Shown: positions 15,989 to 25,147 of the stretch, piece by piece
How the letters are laid out: each line of letters opens with the position of its first letter
Position numbering within the stretch: position 1 is the stretch's first letter
From: Streptomyces roseochromogenus subsp. oscitans DS 12.976
GTDB taxonomy: Bacteria > Actinomycetota > Actinomycetes > Streptomycetales > Streptomycetaceae
Length of the DNA: 64,000 nucleotides
Direction of reading: 5' to 3'
Assembly (NCBI RefSeq): GCF_000497445.1
Contig: NZ_CM002285.1
Coordinates: forward strand, 2,270,764 to 2,334,763
The notes under the pieces: generated by a model
Seen by the model: the letters and a program-made list of their open reading frames with translations, nothing else
What the model was told of the DNA's origin: nothing
The model's database searches: none
Made by a program: the position numbers and the translations under genes

Positions 15989-16642
15989 TCAGATCCGGTA
16001 GCCGGAGCCGGGGACGGTCACGATCACCGGCGGCTCGCCGAGCTTGCGGCGCAGGGTCATCACCGTGACGCGCACGACGTTGGTGAACGGGTCCGTGTTC
16101 TCGTCCCAGGCCTTCTCCAGCAGCTGCTCCGCCGAGACGACCGCGCCCTCGCTGCGCATCAGCACCTCCAGCACCGCGAACTCCTTGGGCGCGAGCTGGA
16201 TCTCCTTGCCCTCGCGGAAGACCTCGCGACGGTTGGGGTCGAGCTTGATCCCGGCGCGCTCCAGGACGGGCGGCAGGGGCACGCTCGTACGGCGGCCGAG
16301 GGCGCGCACGCGCGCGATCAGCTCGCTGAACGCGAAGGGCTTGGGCAGATAGTCGTCGGCGCCGATCTCCAGGCCCTCGACACGGTCGCTGACGTCGCCG
16401 GAGGCCGTGAGCATGAGCACGCGCGTGGGCATGCCCAGCTCGACGATCTTGCGGCAGACATCGTCGCCGTGCACGAGCGGGAGGTCGCGGTCGAGGACGA
16501 CCACGTCATAGTCGTTGACGCCGATGCGCTCCAGGGCGGCCGCACCGTCGTACACGACGTCGACGGCCATGGCCTCCCGGCGCAGTCCGGTGGCCACCGC
16601 GTCGGCGAGCAGCTGCTCGTCCTCGACGACGAGTACGCGCAC
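15989..16642 (-). CDS. cutR: CutR OmpR-family response regulator
   Basis: 217 residues. The receiver has phospho-acceptor D51 in VVLDRDLPLVHGD and K in LPKPFAF; the winged helix has APKEFAVLEVLMRSEG and NVVRVTVMTLRRKLGEPP. The gene starts with GTG after GGAAGG. It is the first gene of the cutRS operon. The promoter region upstream carries a tandem direct repeat placed like an OmpR-family site, so autoregulation is likely. Confidence 0.92.
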   Translation of the reverse strand: MRVLVVEDEQLLADAVATGLRREAMAVDVVYDGAAALERIGVNDYDVVVLDRDLPLVHGDDVCRKIVELGMPTRVLMLTASGDVSDRVEGLEIGADDYLPKPFAFSELIARVRALGRRTSVPLPPVLERAGIKLDPNRREVFREGKEIQLAPKEFAVLEVLMRSEGAVVSAEQLLEKAWDENTDPFTNVVRVTVMTLRRKLGEPPVIVTVPGSGYRI

Positions 16643-17057
16643 GTCGCTTGTCCTTCCTCATGTCCACCCGCGTAGCGCGCCGTGGACGCGTGCAGGCAGG
16701 GGCCTTCGTAGGGTGTGACCTCCATCCTGCCCTTTTTAGCCGTAAGTCGGCTGTAAGGCGGGTTGCGGGCCGCACGGATCCGCGTTCCGGGGCAGGAATA
16801 CGAGATTTTCTCTTCCGGTTGAGGTTTCCGGGGGCGGGAGTGGGGGGAGGACGGTTTACACCCCGCGATCACGCTCTGCATGTGCCGCAGCACCATGCGG
16901 TACATCGCGATCCGCTTCGCCAGAGTGGGCGCGGGTGTCCGGCACCGTCGCCGCCCGGCAGGGCAGCGCTGGGCACCTGTGAGAGACGTGATCGCCCCTT
17001 TCCCAACCGGCACACCCCCGTGCCACCGACCCACGACCCAGGACGAGGGGGCGCAGC
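16643..17057. other. Divergent intergenic region between cutR and a small gene
   Basis: 415 bp without a gene I can support. It holds the cutR promoter with its direct repeat (see separate entry) and the leader of the rightward 57-codon gene. Confidence 0.6.
16724..16757 (-). promoter_or_regulatory. Candidate cutR promoter with OmpR-type tandem repeat
   Basis: On the minus strand, CTTACAG and CTTACGG lie 11 bp apart start to start, the spacing used by OmpR/PhoB dimers. They are followed by CAGGAT, a good -10 hexamer, exactly 17 bp after the position of a poor -35. A weak -35 covered by a regulator repeat is the layout of an activated promoter. The cutR start is about 80 bp downstream. Confidence 0.5.
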
Positions 17058-17231
17058 ATGGACGCTTTCACCGCAGGACTTCTGCAGCGCATAAGGGCGA
17101 CCGAGTCCGACCTGTCGCGGGCTCGTGACGAGGGTGACGACTTCCTTGTCGAAGTGGAGCAGGCAGAGCTCGACGACCTGCGACGCCTCGCCGCCGAACA
17201 CGGTGTGGAGGTCGGCGCGTCACGCGTCTGA
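17058..17231 (+). CDS. 57-residue acidic protein
   Basis: A small gene with GAGGGG before its ATG. The product, beginning MDAFTAGLLQRI, is strongly acidic and predicted to be mostly helical: RATESDLSRARDEGDDF, then VEQAELDDLRRLAAEHGV. A short coiled coil or helical hairpin is likely. A strong hairpin directly follows. I do not recognise a characterised family; such short conserved proteins occur in Streptomyces. It is expressed divergently from cutRS. Confidence 0.7.
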   Translation: MDAFTAGLLQRIRATESDLSRARDEGDDFLVEVEQAELDDLRRLAAEHGVEVGASRV

Positions 17232-17251
17232 TCGGCCCGAAAGCACAAGAG

Positions 17252-17282
17252 GGGACCCCGGCGAATCCAGCGCCGGGGTCCC
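17252..17282. terminator. Strong bidirectional hairpin terminator
   Basis: A perfect 12-bp stem (GGGACCCCGGCG) with a 7-base loop is followed by TTT. It separates the small acidic-protein gene from the convergent inositol monophosphatase gene. Confidence 0.85.
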
Positions 17283-17312
17283 TTTGCGCTCATCGGCCGG
17301 GGACGGTCGCGC

Positions 17313-18128
17313 TCAGTCGTGCCACGCTCCGAGGTCCTCCAGCAGCTCCTGCAGCGGCTCGAACACCCCTGGCGACCCAGCCACGGTCAGATCCCGCGAC
17401 GGCCGCTCCCCGCGCCGCCCGCCGACCAGTGCACCCGCCTCCCGGGCGATCAGATCCCCGGCGGCGAAGTCCCACGCGTTGAGCCCCCGCTCGTAGTAGC
17501 CGTCGAGCCGGCCGCAGGCCACGTCGCACAGGTCGACCGCCGCCGACCCGCTGCGCCGGATGTCCCGCAGCAGGGGGATCAGCCTGCCCGCCACCTCGGC
17601 CTGATGGGCGCGCACCTCGGCCACATAGTTGAAGCCAGTGGAGACCAGCGCCTGGTCCAGCGGCGGCGCGGGACGGCAGGCGAGTGCCCGCTCGCCCTCC
17701 CACGCGCCCGTCGCCCACGCGCCGTCCCCGCGCACGGCGTGGTACGTCTCGCCGCGCATCGGAGCCGCAACGACCCCGGCGACGGTCTCGCCGTCCTGCT
17801 CGGCGGCGATGGACACCGCCCAGGTCGGCAGGCCGTACAGGTAGTTCACCGTGCCGTCGAGCGGGTCGATCACCCAGCGGATGCCGCTGGTGCCCGCGCT
17901 GGAGGCGCCCTCCTCGCCGAGGAAGCCGTCGTCGGGCCGCCGGCCGGAGATCAGGTCGGTGATCAGCTTCTCGGCCGCGATGTCCATCTCGGTGACGACG
18001 TCGATCGGGCTGGACTTGGTCCTCGCCACGGCCAGGTCGGCCGGGCGGCCGTCCCGCAACAGCTCTCCGGCCCGGCGTGCGGCCTCCTGGGCCAGTTCCA
18101 GCAGTTCCCGGTGCAGGGGGTCGGTCAC
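17313..18128 (-). CDS. Inositol monophosphatase family protein
   Basis: 271 residues with the lithium-sensitive phosphatase signature: metal-ligand E in LGEEG, WVIDPLDGTVNY with both Asp ligands and the DGT motif, and C-terminal WDFAAGDLIAREAGA. It hydrolyses inositol-1-phosphate or a related sugar phosphate (histidinol phosphate in some members). I chose GTG (TDPLHREL) because GAGGAG lies 5 bp before it; an ATG 4 codons upstream overlaps the ferrochelatase stop and lacks a site. It is the second gene of a unit with hemH. Confidence 0.9.
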   Translation of the reverse strand: MTDPLHRELLELAQEAARRAGELLRDGRPADLAVARTKSSPIDVVTEMDIAAEKLITDLISGRRPDDGFLGEEGASSAGTSGIRWVIDPLDGTVNYLYGLPTWAVSIAAEQDGETVAGVVAAPMRGETYHAVRGDGAWATGAWEGERALACRPAPPLDQALVSTGFNYVAEVRAHQAEVAGRLIPLLRDIRRSGSAAVDLCDVACGRLDGYYERGLNAWDFAAGDLIAREAGALVGGRRGERPSRDLTVAGSPGVFEPLQELLEDLGAWHD

Positions 18129-18136
18129 GGGGCTCC

Positions 18137-19264
18137 TCATGTGTAGGGGCTGTCGGCGCCGGCGGCGGCCGGGTGGGAGGCGCGGGCCGGGCAGCAGCCG
18201 ACCGGGCAGAGGTTGTGGGACGGGCCGAGGGCGCCCAGGGCGCAGGGGGTGACCTCCTGGCCGCGCTCCACGGCGGCGCGCTCGGTGATCAGCTCGCGGA
18301 CGGCGGCGGCGAACCGCGGGTCGGCGCCGACCGTGGCCGAGCGGCGCAGGGGCAGGCCCAGTTCCTCGGCCTTGGCCTTGGCCTCGGTGTCGAGGTCGTA
18401 CAGGACCTCCATGTGATCGGAGACGAAGCCGATGGGTGCCATGACGACGGCGGGGACGCCCTGGGTGTGCGCCGCCTCCAGGTGGTCGCAGATGTCCGGC
18501 TCCAGCCACGGGATGTGCGGGGCGCCGGAGCGGGACTGGTAGACCAGCCGCCAGGGGTGGTCGATCCCGGTGCGCTCGCGGACGGCGTCGGCGATCAGCT
18601 GGGCCACGTCCAGATGCTGCTCGACGTAGGCTCCGCCCTCCCCGTGGACCTCGACGGGGCCGGAGGTGTCGGCGGCGGAGGTCGGGATGGAGTGCGTGGT
18701 GAAGGCGATATGAGCGCCCGCGCGGACGTCCTCGGGGAGCTCTTCGAGGGAGCGCAGCACGCCGTCGATCATGGGCTCGACGAAGCCCGGGTGGTTGAAG
18801 TAGTGGCGGAGTTTGTCGATCTTCGGCAGCTCCAGGCCCTCCGTCTCCAGCGTCGCGAGCGCGTCCGCGAGGTTCTCGCGGTACTGACGGCAGCCCGAGT
18901 AGGAGGCGTAGGCGCTGGTGGCGAGCACGAGGATGCGGCGGCGGCCGTCGGCGACCATCTCGCGCAGGGTGTCCGTCAGATACGGCGCCCAGTTGCGGTT
19001 GCCCCAGTAGACGGGCAGGTCGAGGCCGTGCTCGGCGAAGTCCTTGCGCAAGGCGTCCAGCAGGGCGCGGTTCTGGTCGTTGATGGGGCTAACCCCACCG
19101 AACAGGAAGTAGTGCTGCCCGACTTCCTTCAGGCGTTCCTTCGGGATGCCGCGCCCGCGTGTGACGTTCTCCAGGAAGGGGACCACGTCGTCCGGGCCTT
19201 CGGGGCCGCCGAAGGAGAGCAGGAGCAGGGCGTCGTACGGGGTGGCATCGAGCGCGTCTGGCAT
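18137..19264 (-). CDS. hemH: Coproporphyrin III ferrochelatase
   Basis: 375 residues. It inserts Fe2+ into a porphyrin late in haem synthesis; in actinobacteria the substrate is coproporphyrin III (CpfC). It shows [14 protein letters not shown] at the start, the conserved His in FTTHSIPTS, the YQSRSG motif and [19 protein letters not shown]. The C-terminus carries C341, C353, C357 and C358, matching the [2Fe-2S] ligands of actinobacterial enzymes. CAGGAT lies 6 bp before the ATG, so the mRNA may be leaderless. Confidence 0.93.
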   Translation of the reverse strand: MPDALDATPYDALLLLSFGGPEGPDDVVPFLENVTRGRGIPKERLKEVGQHYFLFGGVSPINDQNRALLDALRKDFAEHGLDLPVYWGNRNWAPYLTDTLREMVADGRRRILVLATSAYASYSGCRQYRENLADALATLETEGLELPKIDKLRHYFNHPGFVEPMIDGVLRSLEELPEDVRAGAHIAFTTHSIPTSAADTSGPVEVHGEGGAYVEQHLDVAQLIADAVRERTGIDHPWRLVYQSRSGAPHIPWLEPDICDHLEAAHTQGVPAVVMAPIGFVSDHMEVLYDLDTEAKAKAEELGLPLRRSATVGADPRFAAAVRELITERAAVERGQEVTPCALGALGPSHNLCPVGCCPARASHPAAAGADSPYT

Positions 19265-19400
19265 GTCTCGATCCTGCCACCCGCCTCTGACAGCCGGGGA
19301 ACAGCGGGGTGACGAGTCGGGTTCCAGTAGGTTTAGACCGGTTTTTACCCAGTCAATCCCCGGTCATTCCTCAGCCATTCCCTGGTCATCCGGGGTGCCA

Positions 19401-19414
19401 TTAGGGTCCCCTAA
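19401..19414. promoter_or_regulatory. TTAGGG-TC-CCCTAA inverted repeat upstream of MFS gene
   Basis: A 6-2-6 inverted repeat in the 204-bp divergent gap between hemH and the MFS gene, 55 bp before the MFS start. It could be an operator for either gene. No regulator is known for it. Confidence 0.4.
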
Positions 19415-19468
19415 CTCGTAAGCTGTATCAGCCGCATTCGCGCCTTACCGAGCCGCCCCGGAGACCAC

Positions 19469-20707
19469 GTGCCCAGCCCCTACAGAGCCCTGTTCGCCAT
19501 GCCCGGCACCAAGGGCTTCTCCGCCGCGGGATTCGTCGGCCGGATGCCGCTGTCGATGATGGGCATCGGCGTGGTCACCATGATCTCCCAGCTGACCGGG
19601 CGGTACGGGCTCGCGGGCGCGCTGTCGGCCACCATCGCGCTGGCCGCCGCGGCGATCGGGCCCCAGATATCCCGGCTGGTGGACCAGCACGGGCAGCGCC
19701 GGGTGCTGCGTCCCGCGACCCTGGTGGCGCTCACCGCGGCGGCCGGGCTGCTGCTGGCCGCGCACTTCCGGTGGCCGGACTGGGTGCTGTTCGTGTGCGC
19801 GGCCGGGATCGGCTCGGTGCCTAGCCTGGGCGCGATGATCCGGGCCCGCTGGGCGGCGCTGTACCGGGGCACCGAGAAGCTGCACACCGCCTATTCGTTC
19901 GAGTCGGTCGTCGACGAGATCTGCTTCATCTTCGGCCCGATCATCTCCATCGGACTGTCCACGGTCTGGTTCCCGGAGGCCGGGCCGCTGCTCGCCGCCT
20001 GCTCCCTGGCCACCGGCGTCTTCTGGCTCACCGCCCAGCGCGCCACCGAGCCGGCGCCGCACCCGCGCGAGCACCACGGCGGTGGTACGGCACTGCGCTC
20101 GGCGGGGCTGCAGGTCCTGGTGGCCACCTTCATGGCGACCGGCGCGATCTTCGGGTCGGTGGACGTGGTCACCGTCGCCTTCGCCGACGAGCGCGGCCAC
20201 AAGGGCGCGGCCAGCGTGGTCCTCGCGTTGTACGCGTCCGGTTCGTGTGTGGCCGGGGTGGTCTTCGGGCTGCTGAAGTTCGCCGGGGCACCGGAACGCC
20301 GCTGGCTGCTGGGCGTGGCAGCCATGGCCGTGAGTATGATCCCCCTCCTACTGGTCGGAAACTTGCCGCTTCTGGCCGTGGCGCTGTTCGTTGCGGGGCT
20401 GTCCATCGCACCGACGATGATCACGACGATGTCCCTCATCGAAGAGCACGTACCTCGCGCGAAGATCACCGAAGGCATGACCTGGGTGAGCACCGGCCTC
20501 GCGGTCGGGGTCGCGCTCGGCTCGTCCGTGGCCGGCTCGGTGATCGACGCAGCCGGCGCGCGGGCCGGGTACGGGGTTCCGGCCGTGTCCGGGGCCGCCG
20601 CGGTCGCGGTGGGTTTCCTCGGGTACCGCCGGCTGCGCAGGCCGGCCGCGGGTCGGGGAGGCACCGTTGAGCAGCACGGCGAACGGGAAGAACGGCACCT
20701 GGCGTAA
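19469..20707 (+). CDS. MFS transporter
   Basis: 412 residues with about 12 membrane helices, a conserved RLVDQHGQRR-type loop after helix 2 (the MFS motif A position) and a basic cytoplasmic tail. It is probably an exporter; substrate unknown. GTG follows GGAGA at 5 bp. The last 41 bp overlap the start of the lactone oxidase gene, so the two proteins may act on one pathway. Confidence 0.85.
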   Translation: MPSPYRALFAMPGTKGFSAAGFVGRMPLSMMGIGVVTMISQLTGRYGLAGALSATIALAAAAIGPQISRLVDQHGQRRVLRPATLVALTAAAGLLLAAHFRWPDWVLFVCAAGIGSVPSLGAMIRARWAALYRGTEKLHTAYSFESVVDEICFIFGPIISIGLSTVWFPEAGPLLAACSLATGVFWLTAQRATEPAPHPREHHGGGTALRSAGLQVLVATFMATGAIFGSVDVVTVAFADERGHKGAASVVLALYASGSCVAGVVFGLLKFAGAPERRWLLGVAAMAVSMIPLLLVGNLPLLAVALFVAGLSIAPTMITTMSLIEEHVPRAKITEGMTWVSTGLAVGVALGSSVAGSVIDAAGARAGYGVPAVSGAAAVAVGFLGYRRLRRPAAGRGGTVEQHGEREERHLA

Positions 20708-21995
20708 CTGGGGCGGGAACGTCACCGCCCGGCCCGCCCGGCAGGTCGCGCCGGCGTCGGTGGAGGAGCTGGCCGCGGCGGTGCGCCGGGCCGCCGAGGA
20801 CGGCCTGAAGGTGAAGGCGGTCGGGACCGGCCACTCCTTCACGTCGATAGCGGCCACCGACGGTGTGTTGATCCGCCCTCAACTGTTGACCGGTATCCGC
20901 AACATTGACCGGGAAGCCATGACCGTCACGGTCGAGGCCGGCACCCCGCTCAAGAGACTCAATGCGGCTCTGGCCCGCGAGGGTCTGTCGCTGGCCAACA
21001 TGGGCGACATCATGGAGCAGACCGTCTCCGGCGCCACCAGCACCGGCACGCACGGCACGGGCCGGGAGTCCGCCTCCATCGCCGCCCAGATCACAGGGCT
21101 CGAACTCGTCACGGCCGACGGTTCCGTGCTCACGTGCTCCGAGGAGGGGACCGCCGAAGAACGCGCCGTCTTCGCGGCCGCCCGAATAGGCCTCGGCGCC
21201 CTCGGCATCGTCACCGCGATCACCTTCGCCGTGGAGCCGCTGTTCCTGCTCACCGCGCGCGAGGAGCCGATGCCCTTCGAACGGGTCCTCGCCGAGTTCG
21301 ATCAACTGTGGGCGGAGAACGAGCACTTCGAGTTCTACTGGTTCCCGCACACCGGCAACACCAACACCAAGCGGAACAACCGCAGCGCCGGTCCCGAGCA
21401 GCCCGTAGGGCAGCTGGCCGGCTGGTTCGAGGACGAATTCCTCTCCAACGGCGTCTTCCAGGTGGCCCAATGGGTCGGCCGCGCGGCCCCCGCCGCCATT
21501 CCCGCCATCGCCCAGATCTCCAGCAAGGCTCTCTCCGCGCGAACGTACACGGACATCCCGTACAAGGTCTTCACCTCGCCACGCCGGGTGCGCTTCGTGG
21601 AGATGGAGTACGCCGTCCCGCGCGCGGCCCTGGTGGAGACGCTGCGCGAGCTGAAGACCATGGTCGAGCGCTCGGGGCTGCGCGTCAGCTTCCCGGTCGA
21701 GGTGCGCACCGCCCCGGCCGACGACATCACGCTGTCCACCGCCTCCGGGCGGGACAGCGCCTACATCGCCGTCCATATGTTCCGGGGCACGCCGTACCAG
21801 GCCTACTTCACCGCGGCCGAGCGGATCTTCACGGCGCACGAGGGCCGGCCGCACTGGGGCAAGGTGCACACCCGGGACGCCGAGTACTTCGCACGTGTGT
21901 ACCCGCGCTTCGGCGAGTTCACTGCGCTGAGGGACCGCCTTGATCCGGAACGGCTGTTCCAGAACGACTACTTGCGGAGGGTTCTGGGGGCGTAG
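20667..21995 (+). CDS. FAD-linked D-arabinono-1,4-lactone oxidase-type enzyme
   Basis: A 442-residue flavoprotein of the VAO/aldonolactone oxidase family. The N-terminal FAD domain contains VGTGHSFTSIAATDG and SGATSTGTHGTG; the C-terminal ALO domain ends with the diagnostic RPHWGKVH active-site motif and RLDPERLFQNDYL. It oxidises an aldono-lactone or a related polyol with O2. The start is TTG, supported by GGGGAGG 6 bp upstream; the first family-like residues (WRNWGGNV) follow directly. It lies within the end of the MFS gene. Confidence 0.88.
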   Translation: MSSTANGKNGTWRNWGGNVTARPARQVAPASVEELAAAVRRAAEDGLKVKAVGTGHSFTSIAATDGVLIRPQLLTGIRNIDREAMTVTVEAGTPLKRLNAALAREGLSLANMGDIMEQTVSGATSTGTHGTGRESASIAAQITGLELVTADGSVLTCSEEGTAEERAVFAAARIGLGALGIVTAITFAVEPLFLLTAREEPMPFERVLAEFDQLWAENEHFEFYWFPHTGNTNTKRNNRSAGPEQPVGQLAGWFEDEFLSNGVFQVAQWVGRAAPAAIPAIAQISSKALSARTYTDIPYKVFTSPRRVRFVEMEYAVPRAALVETLRELKTMVERSGLRVSFPVEVRTAPADDITLSTASGRDSAYIAVHMFRGTPYQAYFTAAERIFTAHEGRPHWGKVHTRDAEYFARVYPRFGEFTALRDRLDPERLFQNDYLRRVLGA

Positions 21996-22686
21996 GCGTC
22001 GCGGCGGACCCGCTGGGCGTGGGGGTCGGGGAAGACGGGCTCGGGCCGTCGCCCGGCTCCCCGCTCGGGGAGTTCCCGGGCGTCGGGGTCGCGCTATGGG
22101 TCGTACCACCGCCTGGGTCGGGCGCGTGCCGGCGGGACGGCGTCTCCGAAGGGCGCGGTGACCCGTCGGACTCGGAAGGGGATTCGGTTGTGGAGGCGGA
22201 CGAGCCCCGGAAGGTGACGGCGTCGCTGACCGTCGTGCCCGTACCGCCGCTGAAGCTGCTGCCGGACACCAGCTCGTACGTCGTGATCCCGGCCATCGTC
22301 ACCCCGAACACAAGGGCGGCCGCGACCGCCGGCCGGCGCCAGCTCTTCACACGCGCGCGGTAGACGGTGCCCTCGGTGAACTCGCCCGGCGCCGACGGCA
22401 CTTGTGCCCGGGTGCGGGACCGGCCGCTGCCGTCCGGCACGTGTTCGCCGGGGCGGCCCACGACCGTCGCCTCCCTCAGCTGCTCCCCGGTCCGCTTGAA
22501 GAAGTGCTGGAACAGCGTGCCCCCGCAGGTGGCGACGATGCTGACGACTCCCGCGCCGAGGATCGTGCCGTACACCCCGAAGTACGACGCCAGTTTGGCC
22601 GCCACGACCGCCGCCAGGGCACTGCCCGCGACCTGGGGGACGCTCAGGTCGATCCGTTGGCGACCCGTATCGGGCGTTTCACGCAT
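21919..22686 (-). CDS. Membrane protein with Pro/Ser/Thr-rich exported tail
   Basis: 255 residues. A hydrophobic region at about 13-55, a soluble basic linker and a second helix at about 116-138 are followed by a long tail made almost only of Ser, Thr, Pro and Gly, probably outside the cell and possibly glycosylated. No domain was recognised. The last 77 bp overlap, in antisense, the end of the lactone oxidase gene. The ATG is preceded by GGAAGG at a longish 12 bp; another ATG 13 codons upstream has no ribosome site. Confidence 0.7.
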   Translation of the reverse strand: MRETPDTGRQRIDLSVPQVAGSALAAVVAAKLASYFGVYGTILGAGVVSIVATCGGTLFQHFFKRTGEQLREATVVGRPGEHVPDGSGRSRTRAQVPSAPGEFTEGTVYRARVKSWRRPAVAAALVFGVTMAGITTYELVSGSSFSGGTGTTVSDAVTFRGSSASTTESPSESDGSPRPSETPSRRHAPDPGGGTTHSATPTPGNSPSGEPGDGPSPSSPTPTPSGSAATPTPPEPSASSRSGTAVPDQGGPSAQ

Positions 22687-23167
22687 ACCCGGAACTACCC
22701 TTCCTTTCCCTTGCTTGATCGACATTGGCCAACCGACTGCACGAGATAGGGACGTACGGTCGAAACCATTAGTTCCGTTTCTGGGGATTGCGTGAACTTC
22801 GCCACGTTCATGATCCGCAAAACCGGTTGCCAGGGGCCAAGTCGCCACCCTTACGAGAAGTTGGGCGGCGCGCCCATCCACGCACATGGTCCAAATGGAG
22901 TACTGTTGCGAGCCCTGGGTCCGGTCTCCCACCAGGGTGTCCGCGGCCTTGCAGGACCGCCGGGAGGGGGGCTGGTTGCACAGGGTGACAGATGTGGTCA
23001 CTTTGCGTTGCGAACAGGTAACCGTGCCATAACGGCGGCCCAGGGCCAGTGCCCGACACGCCGGGCAACTCGGCAAGGTTGTGGCAGGCTGCACCCGGGC
23101 AGGCCACACTCGACTAGCGGAAGCAGCGACGCACGTGACGTCGGCAGGCACCACCCGGGAGGTCCCC
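22687..23167. other. Divergent intergenic region upstream of sepH
   Basis: 481 bp with no gene I can support. A 136-codon open frame crosses it and continues out of frame into sepH, but its composition is not protein-like. It should hold promoters for sepH and the leftward membrane-protein gene. Confidence 0.5.
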
Positions 23168-24208
23168 ATGCCCGAACTGCGTGTCGTGGCCGTCTCGAAT
23201 GACGGCACACGGCTGGTGCTGAAGGCTGCCGACTCAACGGAGTACACGCTTCCGATCGACGAACGGCTGCGCGCAGCCGTGCGCGGCGACCGGCCGCGCC
23301 TCGGCCAGATCGAGATCGAGGTCGAGAGCCATCTGCGCCCGCGTGACATCCAGGCGCGTATACGCGCCGGTGCCACCGCGGAAGAGGTCGCCCAGCTCGC
23401 CGGCATCCCCGTCGACCGGGTACGGCGCTTCGAGGGCCCGGTGCTGGCCGAGCGCGCCTTCATGGCCGAGCGCGCCCGCAAGACCCCGGTCCGCCGTCCC
23501 GGCGAGAACTCCGGCCCGCTGCTCGGCGAGGCCGTCCAGGAGCGGCTGCTGGTGCGCGGCGTCGAGAAGGACTCCGTGCAGTGGGACTCCTGGCGCCGCG
23601 ACGACGGCACCTGGGAGGTCCTCCTCGTCTACCGGGTCGCGGGCGAACCGCACTCGGCGAGCTGGACGTACGACCCGCCCCGGCGACTGGTACAGGCCGT
23701 GGACGAGGAGGCGCGCTCGCTCATCGGCGAGTCCGACGACCTCGCCGTGCCCGAGCCGAGCTTCCCGTTCGTCCCGCGCATCGCCCGCCTCCCGCGCGAG
23801 CGTTCGATGGACCGCGCGCTCGAGCGGAGCGAGCGGGAGCGGCCGAGCCTGCCCGCGCAGCCGTCCGAGCCCGCCGAGGAGAGCACGGGCGAACGCGACT
23901 CGCTGACCAGCCTGCTGGAGGCCGTCCCTAGCTTCCGGGGCGACCTGGTGGTGCCGGAGCGCCCGTCGGAGACGCCGGAGGAGCCCGCCGAGGAACCGGC
24001 CGCCGAGGAACCGCCGGCTCCTGCCGCCTCGGCCGGTTCGGCCTACGCGGACGTCCTCATGCCGCGCTCGGTGGGCAGCCACCGCGACCGGCTCATCGGC
24101 GCGACCGACCGGCAGGCCGAGGCCGACGGCGTCCGCCCTGGCCGCCGCGCCGCCGTGCCGAGCTGGGACGAGATCGTGTTCGGCACACGCCGTAAGAAAC
24201 AGGAGTAA
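23168..24208 (+). CDS. sepH: SepH cell-division protein (DUF3071)
   Basis: 346 residues. The N-terminal DUF3071 domain (about 1-180) contains a helix-turn-helix-like segment, RPRDIQARIRAGATAEEVAQLAGIPVDRVRRFEGP, and the rest is a charged, Pro/Glu-rich, low-complexity C-terminal region ending in RRKKQE. SepH binds FtsZ and promotes its assembly in sporulation and vegetative septation in Streptomyces. The ATG has GGAGG 5 bp upstream. It is followed by a long perfect hairpin. Confidence 0.92.
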   Translation: MPELRVVAVSNDGTRLVLKAADSTEYTLPIDERLRAAVRGDRPRLGQIEIEVESHLRPRDIQARIRAGATAEEVAQLAGIPVDRVRRFEGPVLAERAFMAERARKTPVRRPGENSGPLLGEAVQERLLVRGVEKDSVQWDSWRRDDGTWEVLLVYRVAGEPHSASWTYDPPRRLVQAVDEEARSLIGESDDLAVPEPSFPFVPRIARLPRERSMDRALERSERERPSLPAQPSEPAEESTGERDSLTSLLEAVPSFRGDLVVPERPSETPEEPAEEPAAEEPPAPAASAGSAYADVLMPRSVGSHRDRLIGATDRQAEADGVRPGRRAAVPSWDEIVFGTRRKKQE

Positions 24209-24228
24209 CGGGCCGTACGGAAACGGAG

Positions 24229-24258
24229 AATTGGGGGCACGCGTGCGTGCCCCCAATT
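24229..24258. terminator. Perfect 14-bp hairpin between sepH and sulfurtransferase genes
   Basis: AATTGGGGGCACGC pairs with GCGTGCCCCCAATT around only two central bases. A partial second copy (GCACGCGTGCGTGCCCC) follows at once. It serves both convergent genes. Confidence 0.85.
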
Positions 24259-24295
24259 TCGGCTGCACGCGTGCGTGCCCCGTCTCCCGCTGCCG

Positions 24296-25147
24296 CTACT
24301 GCGGATCCGCGCCCACGGCCACCGGCCGGGACGGGTCCGAGGACCACTCGGACCAGGAACCGACGTACAGCTCCGCCGGAATACCGGCCACCGCGAGCGC
24401 GAGGACCTCGTGGGCGCCGGAGACGCCCGATCCGCAGTACACGCCGACCTCGGTGTCCGCGGACGCGCCCAGGGCCTTGAACCGGTCGCTCAGCTCCGCC
24501 GCGGGCAGGAAGCGGCCGTCGGGGCCCACGTTCTCCGTCGTCGGCGCCGATACCGCACCCGGGATGTGCCCGCCGACCCGGTCGATCGGCTCCACCTCGC
24601 CGCGGTACCGCTCCCCCGCGCGCGCGTCCAGCAGCACGCCCGTGCGGGCCAGGGCGGCGGCCGCGTCCGCGTCGAGCAGCCCGGTGGCGGCCGGCTGCGG
24701 CCGGAAGTCGCCCTGGGCCGGTTCCGGTTCCCGCGTGGACAGTTCGCCCTGCCAGGACGGCAAGCCGCCGTCGAGGACCCGCACGTCCGGGTGACCCGTC
24801 CAGCGCAGCAGCCACCAGGCACGCGCGGCCGCCCAGCCCTGGCCACCGTCGTAGACGACGACCGGGCAGCCGGCCGACACACCCGCACGGCGCATCGCCG
24901 CGCCGAACTCCGCGAGGTCCGGCAGCGGATGCCGGCCGTGCTCCCCGGGCTCCCCGGCCAGTTCTCCGTCCAGGTCGACGAAGACCGCGCCGGGGATGTG
25001 CCCGGCCGCGTACTCGGCCCGCCCGTCGAAGGCCGGCGCGCCCGCCGCCTTGGCCATGCTCAGCTGCCAGCGCACGTCCAGCAGCACCGGCGGGCGCTCC
25101 TCAGTCAACTCATGCGCGAGTCCGGTTGCGGTGATGATGGCTCTCAT
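24296..25147 (-). CDS. Thiosulfate/3-mercaptopyruvate sulfurtransferase (tandem rhodanese)
   Basis: 283 residues with two rhodanese domains: an inactive N-terminal one (LLDVRW to VVVYDGG, where the cysteine position is Asp) and an active C-terminal one with persulphide C238 in YCGSGVSGAHEV. It moves sulphur from thiosulphate or mercaptopyruvate to cyanide or thiol acceptors. The GSGVSG loop is closer to mercaptopyruvate or thiosulphate enzymes than to single-domain rhodaneses. I used the second in-frame ATG, three codons after the first. Confidence 0.9.
   Translation of the reverse strand: MRAIITATGLAHELTEERPPVLLDVRWQLSMAKAAGAPAFDGRAEYAAGHIPGAVFVDLDGELAGEPGEHGRHPLPDLAEFGAAMRRAGVSAGCPVVVYDGGQGWAAARAWWLLRWTGHPDVRVLDGGLPSWQGELSTREPEPAQGDFRPQPAATGLLDADAAAALARTGVLLDARAGERYRGEVEPIDRVGGHIPGAVSAPTTENVGPDGRFLPAAELSDRFKALGASADTEVGVYCGSGVSGAHEVLALAVAGIPAELYVGSWSEWSSDPSRPVAVGADPQ

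Noticed and set aside
22792..23202. 136-codon frame before sepH
   Set aside because: No ribosome site, poor composition, and it runs out of frame into sepH.
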